This document shows positions 23,438 through 32,400 of a DNA stretch of 32,523 nucleotides, in pieces. The stretch covers positions 1-32,523 of the forward strand of contig JAILGS010000042.1 of NCBI GenBank assembly GCA_024696615.1, read 5' to 3'. The position numbers were made by a program, and so were the translations under genes. The notes under the pieces were generated by a model that saw only the letters and a program-made list of their open reading frames with translations, made no database searches and was not told where the DNA came from. The stretch's first letter is position 1, and the number at the start of each line of letters is the position of its first letter. Origin of the DNA: Lachnospiraceae bacterium (GTDB taxonomy: Bacteria; Bacillota; Clostridia; Lachnospirales; Lachnospiraceae).

Positions 23438-24532
23438 ATGGAAAAGAAGTTAAGAGTTGGTATCTTAGGCGCTACTGGTATGGTTGGACAGAGATTTATT
23501 ACTTTGTTAGCAGATCATCCTTGGTTTGAGATCGTATTAGTGGCTGCTTCCGGTCGTTCCGCTGGAAAGAGCTATGCAGAGGCAGTAGAAGGCCGTTGGA
23601 AGATGGATGTGGAATGTCCTGCATTCGTTAAGGACCTTCCTGTTTTAGATATGGCTAATGTGGAAGAGATTGCAGCACAGGTTGATTTCGTATTCTGTGC
23701 AGTGAATATGAAGAAGGATGAAATTAAGGCAATTGAGGAAGCTTATGCGAAGGCAGAAGTTCCTGTAGTTTCTAACAATTCTGCGAACCGTTGGACCGAA
23801 GATGTTCCTATGGTTGTTCCAGAAATCAATCCAGAGCACTTAGAAGTGATCGAGGCTCAGAAGAAGAGACTTGGAACCAAGCGTGGATTTATCGTTGTAA
23901 AGCCTAACTGCTCAATTCAGAGTTATACGCCAGCTTTAACTGCTCTTCGTGAGTTTGGTCCTAAGGTGGTTGTAGCTACTACTTATCAGGCAATTTCCGG
24001 TGCAGGTAAGACCTTCAAGGAATGGCCTGAGATGGAAGGAAACTTAATCCCATACATCGGTGGTGAGGAAGAGAAGTCTGAGAAGGAGCCACTTCGTCTT
24101 TGGGGTAAGGTAGAAGGAGGCAAGATCGTTCCTTCTAAGGAAATGACCATTGATTGCCAGTGCTTACGTGTGCCTGTATTAAACGGACATACTGCTGCTG
24201 TATTTGTAAAGTTTGAGAAGAAGCCTACCAAGGAGCAGATCATTGAGAAGTGGAGAAACTTCAAGGGTGTACCACAGGAATTAAATCTTCCAAGTGCTCC
24301 AAAGCAGTTCATCCAGTATTTAGAAGAGGATGATCGTCCACAGGTTGCTTTAGATGTGAATTATGAGAATGGTATGGGTGTATCCATGGGTCGTCTTCGT
24401 GAGGACATTGAAGGTGGTATGTTCGACTATAAGTTTGTTGGTCTTTCTCATAATACCCTTCGTGGTGCAGCAGGTGGAGCAGTATTGATCGCTGAACTTC
24501 TTGCAGCGAAGAACTATATTACTGCAAAGTAA
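23438..24532 (+). CDS. asd: Aspartate-semialdehyde dehydrogenase
   Basis: Asd reduces aspartyl phosphate to aspartate semialdehyde, the branch point to lysine/diaminopimelate, methionine and threonine. The 364-residue protein has the NADP motif GILGATGMVGQRF, the nucleophile Cys158 in VVKPNCSIQ and the acid/base His251 in NGHTA. The overall sequence (SNNSANRW, YQAISGAGKTF, the extended GGEEEKSEKEP insert) is of the archaeal/fungal-like Asd type rather than E. coli type. ATG 23438 with AAAGGAG at 23423-23429; the ATG 5 bases upstream is out of frame. It has its own promoter; no terminator separates it from the small membrane protein gene after it. Confidence 0.96.
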   Translation: MEKKLRVGILGATGMVGQRFITLLADHPWFEIVLVAASGRSAGKSYAEAVEGRWKMDVECPAFVKDLPVLDMANVEEIAAQVDFVFCAVNMKKDEIKAIEEAYAKAEVPVVSNNSANRWTEDVPMVVPEINPEHLEVIEAQKKRLGTKRGFIVVKPNCSIQSYTPALTALREFGPKVVVATTYQAISGAGKTFKEWPEMEGNLIPYIGGEEEKSEKEPLRLWGKVEGGKIVPSKEMTIDCQCLRVPVLNGHTAAVFVKFEKKPTKEQIIEKWRNFKGVPQELNLPSAPKQFIQYLEEDDRPQVALDVNYENGMGVSMGRLREDIEGGMFDYKFVGLSHNTLRGAAGGAVLIAELLAAKNYITAK

Positions 24533-24607
24533 GAATTTTTTAGGACTTTACAGAAGAATGAAACATGGAGTACAATATACTCAAAATTTTTTAGGAGGGT
24601 GTGAACA

Positions 24608-24853
24608 ATGGGATCACTTTTATCTTTAATTATTAATTTGATTATCGGTGGTATTGCTGGCTGGGTAGCTGGTAAGATCATGGGTAGTGAAGGCTCTGTA
24701 CTTCGTAACATCGTTCTTGGTGTCTGTGGTGGTGTTGTAGGTGGTATCTTACTTGGAATCCTCGGACTTCACGGCGCAGGAATGATCGGTGGATTTGTAG
24801 TATCCGTATTTGGTGCATGTGTATTAGTATGGATTGCTAAGAAATTCTTCTAG
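24608..24853 (+). CDS. GlsB/YeaQ/YmgE family small stress-associated membrane protein
   Basis: An 81-residue, glycine-rich hydrophobic protein with three predicted helices (about 6-23, 33-52 and 57-76). GGIAGWVAGKIMGSEGS, NIVLGVCGGVVGG and the short basic tail AKKFF fit the transglycosylase-associated (YeaQ/GlsB) family, annotated as stress-related; no enzymatic role is shown for it. AGGAGG at 24593-24598 serves ATG 24608. A plausible TTTACA...TACAAT promoter lies in the 75 base gap after asd. It ends at the terminator at 24890-24917. Confidence 0.92.
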   Translation: MGSLLSLIINLIIGGIAGWVAGKIMGSEGSVLRNIVLGVCGGVVGGILLGILGLHGAGMIGGFVVSVFGACVLVWIAKKFF

Positions 24854-24889
24854 TAATAAAGCGGAATAAAGAAATACGAACAAAGCGTG

Positions 24890-24917
24890 AAAGGGCATCC
24901 TACGGGATGTCCTTTTT
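24890..24917 (+). terminator. Terminator after the GlsB-type gene
   Basis: AAAGGGCATCC (24890-24900) pairs with GGATGTCCTTT (24905-24915) with one G-U pair and a TACG loop, followed by further T residues. Confidence 0.93.
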
Positions 24918-24934
24918 TGTATCAAAAATTATCA

Positions 24935-24963
24935 TTGGCAAATAGGATGATGTCATATACAAT
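24935..24963 (+). promoter_or_regulatory. Predicted promoter of the MATE-ABC unit
   Basis: TTGGCA (24935-24940), a 17 base spacer and TACAAT (24958-24963). Confidence 0.55.
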
Positions 24964-25001
24964 GGTAATATTGAAAAAATACAATGTAATTTATAAAAAA
25001 A

Positions 25002-25027
25002 GAATTCCCGAATGCTTTCGGGAATTC
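25002..25027. repeat. 11 bp perfect hairpin in the MATE leader
   Basis: GAATTCCCGAA (25002-25012) pairs perfectly with TTCGGGAATTC (25017-25027) around TGCT. On the minus strand it is followed by seven T residues, so it would be a terminator in that direction, but no minus-strand gene ends here. On the plus strand it ends 17 bases before the MATE start codon. Confidence 0.75.
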
Positions 25028-25044
25028 CTCTAGGATGGTGTAAT

Positions 25045-26499
25045 ATGTCTCAAATAAATGAAAAACAACAACAAAAATTTCAGGAAGAAATGGCCGCAGA
25101 GAATAAGATGGGTACCATGCCCGTGAATCGTCTTTTAGTGTCCATGGCGGTTCCTTTAATGATCTCCAATCTGGTACAGGCGCTTTATAATATTGTGGAT
25201 AGTATCTTCGTTTCTCGAATCACTTCGGAGGAAGTTGTATTAGATGCTGCAGGGAATGTGGTTTCTGCAGGAACGGATGCCATCGGTGCCTTAGGCCTTG
25301 CCTTTCCTATTCAGTTAGTGATCATTGCTCTGGCCATGGGTACTAGTGTGGGTGTTGGTTCCTTATTATCCCGTTCTTTAGGAGAAGGAAATCAGAAGCG
25401 GGCTAATTCTTCTGCCATGCATGGTATCGTCTTAATGATCTTAAGCTATGGAATCTCTTTATTTATCGGTGTCTTTTTAGCAAAGGCCTGTATTGCAGGG
25501 CAGGGAGCTACAGGAAGAACCCTTGCCTATGGTACCACGTATCTTCGAATTGTATGCTGTCTGTCCTTAGCCGTATTTATGGAGATTATGTTCGAACGTC
25601 TCCTACAGTCCACCGGACGCTCCGTGCTTGCCATGGTGGCACAGATGGTGGGTGCCATTATTAATGTAATCATGGATCCCATCTTAATCTTTGGTTTATT
25701 TGGTGCACCGAAGCTTGGTGTAGCAGGTGCAGCCTATGCTACGGTCTTTGGTCAGATTGTCGCAACGATTCTTGGAATCTACTTCAATGTGAAGAAGAAT
25801 CCGGATATTCAGCTTCATTTTAAGGAATTTTCCTGGGATTGGAATGTGGTGAAGAATATCTATGTGGTAGGTGCGCCTGCCATTATTTTACAGGGTGCAG
25901 GTTCGGTGATGAACTTTGGGATGAATGCCATCTTAAATAGCTTACATGCCACTGCAGTTGCAGTCTTTACCGTATATTACAAATTACAAAGTTTCTTCTT
26001 TATGCCAATGTTTGGCTTAAACAATGCATTAATTCCAATTGTTGCCTATAATTATGGTGCTAAGAAGAAGCATCGTTTAAAGCAAGCACATCGTCTGGCG
26101 ATGATTTATAGTTTTGGTCTTGCCATGATCGGATTTGGTGCGTTCGAGTTAATTCCGGATGTGTTAATCCGCATCTTTGATACGGGGGATGCATCCCTCT
26201 TATCCATTGGTGTTCCGGCACTTCGTATTATCGGAATTCATTATTTGGCAGCCTGGTACTGCATCATCACCGGTGGTGTGTTCCAGGGCGTGGGAAATGG
26301 TATTTACAGTATGATCAATTCCCTTTCAAGACAGCTTGTGGTGCTCCTTCCAGCAGCTTTTATCCTCTCTAAGCTTGGTGGACTGGATGCGGTATGGTGG
26401 TCCTTCCCAATTGCAGAAGTGGCCTCCATGTCCCTGACCGTTTATTTTTATACTAGAATTAATCGCAATATCCTGGGGGCATTACCGGATACGGAATAG
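25045..26499 (+). CDS. MATE family efflux transporter
   Basis: A 484-residue, 12-helix exporter of the multidrug and toxic compound extrusion family, which drives drugs out with a Na+ or H+ gradient. Two homologous halves are visible: the first starting at PVNRLLVSMAVPLMISNLVQALYNIVDSIF, with GVGSLLSRSLGEGNQKRAN, and the second with GAPAIILQGAGSVMNFGMNAIL and NYGAKKKHRLKQA. ATG 25045 is preferred; its ribosome binding site (AGGATGG) is weak, and the longer frame from 25012 begins within the leader hairpin. The N-terminal ~35 residues are polar and Gln/Lys-rich. The ABC genes follow 28 bases downstream, so all three may be co-transcribed. Substrate unknown. Confidence 0.94.
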   Translation: MSQINEKQQQKFQEEMAAENKMGTMPVNRLLVSMAVPLMISNLVQALYNIVDSIFVSRITSEEVVLDAAGNVVSAGTDAIGALGLAFPIQLVIIALAMGTSVGVGSLLSRSLGEGNQKRANSSAMHGIVLMILSYGISLFIGVFLAKACIAGQGATGRTLAYGTTYLRIVCCLSLAVFMEIMFERLLQSTGRSVLAMVAQMVGAIINVIMDPILIFGLFGAPKLGVAGAAYATVFGQIVATILGIYFNVKKNPDIQLHFKEFSWDWNVVKNIYVVGAPAIILQGAGSVMNFGMNAILNSLHATAVAVFTVYYKLQSFFFMPMFGLNNALIPIVAYNYGAKKKHRLKQAHRLAMIYSFGLAMIGFGAFELIPDVLIRIFDTGDASLLSIGVPALRIIGIHYLAAWYCIITGGVFQGVGNGIYSMINSLSRQLVVLLPAAFILSKLGGLDAVWWSFPIAEVASMSLTVYFYTRINRNILGALPDTE

Positions 26500-26527
26500 G
26501 AAATTGTGTGGGATAAGGAGATATGAA

Positions 26528-27310
26528 ATGATTCGAGCAAATCATCTGGTGAAAACATTTGCACGGACGGAAGGGAAAAAGAATCATCGCGTGGAATTTA
26601 AGGCGGTGAATGATATTTCCTTGGAAGTTCATGGGGGCGAGATTTTAGGAATTCTTGGTCCTAATGGAGCAGGAAAGACCACCCTTCTTCGGATGCTTGG
26701 TGGATTAATGGAGCCTAGTAGCGGAAGTGTGGAGGTGTATGGCAAGGATTCTGGCGAAGCGCTTTCTCCATTAGAAAGTAAGAAAAATATCGGATATTTA
26801 TCTGGAAATACCAAATTATATGGAAGATTTTCCGGTCGGGAACTGATGCAATATTGGGGAGAATTCTATGAAATTCCAAAGTCCGAAGTGGAAGAGCGGA
26901 TCGAGGAAATTAGTAATGCCCTGGAACTTGGGGGATTTCTGGATAATCGTATCGAGAAATTATCCACGGGTCAGACCCAGCGAATTTCCATTGCCCGCTG
27001 TCTTTTACCAAAGCCACAGATTTATATTTTTGACGAGCCAACCAGTGGACTGGATGTAATTAGCAGTCGTCTTATTATCGATTTTATGAAGAAGGAGAAG
27101 GAGGCCAAGAAGGCGGTACTTTACTCCACTCATTATATGGAAGAAGCACAGACTCTTTGTGACCGGATTCTTATGATCCATGAAGGTAGAATTGTGGCAA
27201 GCGGAACGCCACGGGAGATTGAAGAGGCTACTCATACGGATAATTTGCGAGATGCCTTCTTTGCGATTATTGAAGGTGAGGAGGAAGGTCATGAATCTAA
27301 AGAAAATTAA
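26528..27310 (+). CDS. ABC transporter ATP-binding protein, NatA-like
   Basis: A 260-residue ATPase with Walker A GPNGAGKTT, signature LSTGQTQRISIARCL, Walker B IYIFDEPTSGLD and the switch His in YSTHYMEEA. Order of motifs and the GxLxGNTKLYGRFSGRE segment fit the NatA/CcmA-type exporter ATPases. ATG 26528 with AAGGAG at 26515-26520; the ATG at 26523 is out of frame. The 3' end overlaps the permease gene by 20 bases, which signals translational coupling. NatAB in Bacillus extrudes sodium, but the real substrate here is not known. Confidence 0.93.
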   Translation: MIRANHLVKTFARTEGKKNHRVEFKAVNDISLEVHGGEILGILGPNGAGKTTLLRMLGGLMEPSSGSVEVYGKDSGEALSPLESKKNIGYLSGNTKLYGRFSGRELMQYWGEFYEIPKSEVEERIEEISNALELGGFLDNRIEKLSTGQTQRISIARCLLPKPQIYIFDEPTSGLDVISSRLIIDFMKKEKEAKKAVLYSTHYMEEAQTLCDRILMIHEGRIVASGTPREIEEATHTDNLRDAFFAIIEGEEEGHESKEN

Positions 27311-29342
27311 AACCATCTATCACAAAGAGATGATGGAATTATTCCGGGACAAAAAGACACTGATCATGATGATCGTGGTCCCTCTGATTCTTTACCCTTT
27401 GCTTTTTGTTGGAGCGATGTTTATTACCAACACAGTGATGCAAAGCTTGGAAGAAGGGGAGTATCACGTGGTCCTTCAGGAAGGTAATGACCTTCCAAGT
27501 AGTTATTATGGGGATTCTTTTAAGCAAATGTTAGAAGATACGGAAGATGGTCTGGATGATCATATTATCCTTCATGATACCTCCGAGTATTCCGATCTTT
27601 CGAAAGCCTTGGAAGAGGAAGAAATTGATGCTTATATTCAGGTTTGTAAGGATTTGGAAGATCCTGGTAAAACCGTATTTCTTATCCATTATCTTTCTTC
27701 CGTGACGAATTCGAATCAGGTTAAGTCCATGTTAAGCGATAAGATTGAGCGATATAATACCTGGCTTAGTGAAACACGACTGGAAATGGTGGGAATCAAT
27801 CCGGATTATATTCTGCATGCCACGGATATTTCCGGAAAGGATCATTCCTCCACGGAAGAGCGAATGGGAAGTCTGATTGGTATGATCCTTCCCTTCCTTT
27901 TAATTACCATGATCTTATTGGGGGCGGTATATCCTGCCATTGATACGACGGCGGGAGAGAAGGAGCGAGGAACTCTAGAAACCCTCCTTACCTTGCCGAT
28001 CACCAACCAGGAATTGATCACGGGAAAATTCCTTGCAGTGGCTACGATTTCCCTTATGACGGGGATCTTAAATCTTTTATCCATGGGTGGAATTTTAGGA
28101 TTTACCATGATGACTTTACAAGTGGCCTCACAAGATACCCCAAAAGTCCAGTGGGGAAGCTTTCTCCCAGCCCTGGTGCTTGGGCTGTTAGGGATTCTTG
28201 CCTTTACCTTCTTTATGAGTGCCATCGCCATGGTGGTGACTTCCTTTGCCAAATCCTATAAGGAAGCCAATAACTACCTTACCCCACTTTTACTAGTAGT
28301 AATGCTTACCGGCTATGCGGGAATGATTCCGAATATTGAATTTACCAAGGTTCTTGCGGCAGTTCCTGTGCTGAATGTGGTTTTAATGATAACGAATCTG
28401 TTCGTATTCAAATACAGCTTAAGTCTTATTGCGGAAGTATTAGTGACCAATATTGCCTATGCAGCCCTGTGTATCTGGGTTCTTTCAAAGATTTATCGCA
28501 GCGAGGAGATGCTTTTTGCAGAAAGCGGAGCAAGCTTCCAGTTATTTAGTAAGCGGAGCGACTTAAAGCCGGGTGGCGTTCCAACCATTACGGATGCCTC
28601 CATGGTTTTAGCCATCGTGGTACTGTTAATGATGTATGTGGGAAGTCTGGTCCAGATGCGATCCGTGCTTTGGGGCTTAGTAGTAACGCAAATGTTTATC
28701 CTGCTTGTTCCCCTTTTGGCGGCCTGGTATACCAAGAAGGATCTTCGTGAGACCTTCTCCTTACATATTCCTAAGATTTCACAGATTCTTGGTGCAGTAT
28801 GTATCGAGGCTGGTACCTTCCCATTGGTGATCATTGTGGGACAGGCGCTTTCTTCCATATGGACGGAGGATTTAGAAGCGGTTAATCAGACATTTGCACA
28901 GATTCTTGGGAAGACCCCGTTCTGGGTGAGTGTGCTGGTGATTGCGCTGCTTCCGGCACTCTGTGAGGAGATGCTGTTTCGTGGATATTTTGAAAGTGCT
29001 GTAAGTAAGAAGCTTAAGATGATTCCGGCCCTGATTTGTGTGGCAGTGATTTTTGGTCTCTATCATATGAGCCTGATCAAATTTTTTACCACCGGAATTT
29101 TGGGATTGGCCCTTGCATATGTGCTATATTGCACGAAGAGCATTGCATGTACCATGTTCATGCACTTTTTGAATAATTTTATGTCCGTGTATATGTCCTA
29201 TTTTGCAGTGTCCTCAAGTCATCTGTTCCCATGGGCCTTTCGGATGCCATCCGCCCTTGGAATTTTGGGGCTTTTCGTATTTAGTGTGGTGATGTGGGGA
29301 ATTGGTGTATTTTGTCTTCAATGGAGTGCAAGGAAGAAGTAA
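27291..29342 (+). CDS. ABC-2 type permease (NatB-like) fused to a CPBP intramembrane metalloprotease
   Basis: A 683-residue membrane protein. Residues 1-~400 are an ABC-2/NatB-like permease: first helix at ~20-42, a large outside loop (~45-190), then helices with the GEKERGTLETLLTLPI motif. Residues ~450-683 are a CPBP (CAAX protease/bacteriocin-processing) domain with all three metal motifs: Glu559-Glu560-xxx-Arg564 (CEEMLFRG), Phe588-xxx-His592 (FGLYH) and His625-xxx-Asn629 (HFLNN). The protease therefore looks active. ATG 27291 overlaps the end of the ATPase gene, with GAGGAAGG upstream. This fusion architecture is known in Clostridia. Cleavage target unknown; a peptide exported by the same transporter is one possibility. 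Confidence 0.93.
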   Translation: MNLKKIKTIYHKEMMELFRDKKTLIMMIVVPLILYPLLFVGAMFITNTVMQSLEEGEYHVVLQEGNDLPSSYYGDSFKQMLEDTEDGLDDHIILHDTSEYSDLSKALEEEEIDAYIQVCKDLEDPGKTVFLIHYLSSVTNSNQVKSMLSDKIERYNTWLSETRLEMVGINPDYILHATDISGKDHSSTEERMGSLIGMILPFLLITMILLGAVYPAIDTTAGEKERGTLETLLTLPITNQELITGKFLAVATISLMTGILNLLSMGGILGFTMMTLQVASQDTPKVQWGSFLPALVLGLLGILAFTFFMSAIAMVVTSFAKSYKEANNYLTPLLLVVMLTGYAGMIPNIEFTKVLAAVPVLNVVLMITNLFVFKYSLSLIAEVLVTNIAYAALCIWVLSKIYRSEEMLFAESGASFQLFSKRSDLKPGGVPTITDASMVLAIVVLLMMYVGSLVQMRSVLWGLVVTQMFILLVPLLAAWYTKKDLRETFSLHIPKISQILGAVCIEAGTFPLVIIVGQALSSIWTEDLEAVNQTFAQILGKTPFWVSVLVIALLPALCEEMLFRGYFESAVSKKLKMIPALICVAVIFGLYHMSLIKFFTTGILGLALAYVLYCTKSIACTMFMHFLNNFMSVYMSYFAVSSSHLFPWAFRMPSALGILGLFVFSVVMWGIGVFCLQWSARKK

Positions 29343-29443
29343 ATTTCTCTATACCCCGCATGGAAAATGTGATAATATAGTTTTATATGTTTTCTTATGT
29401 AATATAGAAAGACAGAGTTTCGATTATTTTTATGGAGGAAAAT

Positions 29444-32400
29444 ATGAGCGTCAAGAGAGTGTATGTGGAAAAGAAGAGCCCATATGCCGTTAAGGCTAAA
29501 GAGCTGAAGGAGGATATCAAGAGTTATCTTGGAATTGATAGCGTCAGCGATGTGCGTGAATTGATTCGTTATGACGTGGAGAATCTTTCCCAGGAGACTT
29601 ATGAGAAGGCACTTACCTGTGTATTTTCTGAGCCACCAGTGGATCATGTATATGAGGATACCTTCCCTCACAATGCAGAGGATGTAATCTTTACGGTGGA
29701 ATATCTTCCAGGTCAGTTTGATCAGAGAGCCGATTCTGCAGAGCAGTGTGTGAAGTTCTTTAATGCGGAGGAAGAGCCGGTAATCAAGTCTGCGGTTACT
29801 TATGTAATCTCAGGTGAGTTATCTTCCGAGCAGGTGGAAAAGATTAAGGGATATTGTGTGAATCCAGTAGATTCTAGATTTGCAGCGGAAGAAAAGCCGG
29901 AAACCTTAATTACCAAGTTCGATGAACCTGCAGATGTTGCCATTTTTGACGGATTTAAGGATATGGCAGAAGCGGACTTAAAGAAGTTATATGATTCTTT
30001 AAATCTGGCTATGACTTTCAAGGATTTCCTTCATATTCAGAATTATTTTAAGAAGGATGAGAACCGTGATCCTTCCGTAACAGAAATTCGTGTATTAGAT
30101 ACTTACTGGTCCGACCATTGCCGTCATACCACCTTCTCCACCGAACTTACGGATGTGAAGATTGATGAGGGTAAATTTGCAGAGCCTATTCGCAAGGCTT
30201 ATGACAAGTATCTTGCAGATCGCGAAGTGCTTTACAAGGGTCGTGATGACAAGTTCGTCTGCTTAATGGATATTGCACTTCTTGGTATGAAGAAGTTAAA
30301 GGCAGAAGGAAAGTTACAAGATCAGGAAGAGTCCGATGAGATTAATGCCTGCTCCATCGTTGTTCCCGTAGAAGTGGACGGAAAGACGGAGGAGTGGTTA
30401 GTTAACTTTAAGAATGAAACCCACAACCATCCAACAGAGATTGAGCCATTCGGTGGCGCTGCAACCTGTCTTGGTGGTGCGATCCGTGATCCATTGTCCG
30501 GACGTACTTATGTATATCAGGCAATGCGTGTTACCGGTGCTGCAGATCCAACCTTACCGATGAATTACACCTTATCCGGTAAGCTTCCACAGAAGAAGTT
30601 GGTTCGTGGTGCAGCAAGTGGTTATTCTTCCTATGGTAACCAGATTGGTCTTGCCACTGGTTATGTGAAGGAAATATATCATCCGAATTATGTGGCAAAG
30701 CGTATGGAGATCGGTGCAGTAATCGCAGCAGCTCCAAGACGTGCAGTGCAGCGTTTAAATTCTGATCCGGGAGATATTATTATTCTTCTTGGTGGTCGTA
30801 CCGGTCGTGATGGTATCGGTGGTGCTACCGGTTCTTCCAAGGTTCATACCGAAGCAAGTATTGAAACCTGTGGTGCAGAAGTTCAGAAGGGTAATGCTCC
30901 TACGGAGCGTAAGATTCAGAGATTATTCCGTCGTGAGGAAGTTACACATTTGATTAAGAAGTGTAATGACTTCGGTGCAGGTGGTGTTTCCGTTGCCATC
31001 GGTGAACTTGCGGATGGTCTGATTGTGAATCTGGACCGTGTTCCTAAGAAGTATGCCGGTTTGGATGGTACCGAACTTGCAATTTCCGAATCCCAGGAGC
31101 GTATGGCAGTGGTTGTTGATCCTAAGGATGTGGATCAGTTCCTTGCTTATGCTGCAGAGGAGAACTTAGAGGCGATCACCGTAGCAGAAGTTACGAAGGA
31201 ACCTCGTTTAGTGCTTGAATGGAGAGGCAAGAAGATCGTGGATCTTTCCCGTGCCTTCTTAGATACCAATGGTGCTCATCAGGAGACCACGGTAGAAGTG
31301 GATGCTCCAGATGCACAGAGAGATTATTTCCTTCCTAAGGAGAACTTTAATGATGTGAAGAAGAATTGGGTTGCAATTCTTTCCGACTTAAATGAGTGCT
31401 CCCAGAAGGGCTTAGTGGAGATGTTTGACTCCTCCATCGGTGCCGGTACCGTGACCATGCCATATGGTGGTAAGTATCAGTTAACCGAGACCCAGTCCAT
31501 GGTTGCTAAACTTCCAGTATTAAAAGGAAAATGTGATACTGTTACCATGATGAGTTATGGCTTTAACCCATATATCTCCAGCTGGAGTCCATATCATGGT
31601 GCTGTTTATTCTACGATTGAAGCAGTTGCAAGAATCGTTGCTTCCGGTGGTGATTATAAGAAGATCCGCTTTACCTGCCAGGAATATTTCCGCAGAATGT
31701 CCGCTGATCCTCGCCGTTGGAGTCAGCCATTTGCTGCCTTACTTGGTTCTTATACCGCACAGCTTGGATTTGGTCTTCCTTCCATTGGTGGTAAGGATTC
31801 CATGTCCGGTTCCTTTAACGAGATTGATGTTCCACCTACGTTAGTTACCTTCGCAGTGGATGTTGCTAAGGAAGGGGATATTATTAGCCCAGAATTGAAG
31901 AAGGCTGGTAATAAGCTGGTTTTGTTTAAGATTTCTCGTGATGAGTATGAGATGCCTGATTTTGATGAGATTAAGAAGTTATATGATGCGATTCATCAGA
32001 TGATTCAGAACAAGGTGATTGTTTCTGCTTATGCTTTAAATTCTCACGGTGTTGTTCCTGCTTTATCCAAGATGGCGTTCGGTAATGGCTTCGGTCTTCG
32101 TATTGATGGCAAGGTGGATCCTAATACGTTATTCGGTGTTGGTTTTGGTAATATTGTTGCCGAGATTGATGCGGAGAAGTTTGCAGATATTTCTGCTTCA
32201 TTTGATTATCTTGGTGAAGTTTCTGCTGAGCCTGTATTTACTTACGGCGATGTGGAGATGATTACTTTAGAGGATGCCTTAAAGGTATGGAAGCGTACCT
32301 TGGAGAAGGTGTTCCCTACCAAGGCGGAGCAGGATGTTACTCCTGTGGAATCTCCAATCTTCAAGGCGGATTCCATCCATATCTGCAAGAACAAGGTGGC

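Noticed and set aside
27842-28252. 136-residue minus-strand frame inside the ABC-2/CPBP gene
   Set aside because: Shadow of a clearly real gene; Lys/Arg-rich composition and no start signal.
29343-29443. Purine riboswitch ahead of purL
   Set aside because: The 101 bases show none of the conserved purine-aptamer core and are too short for aptamer plus expression platform.
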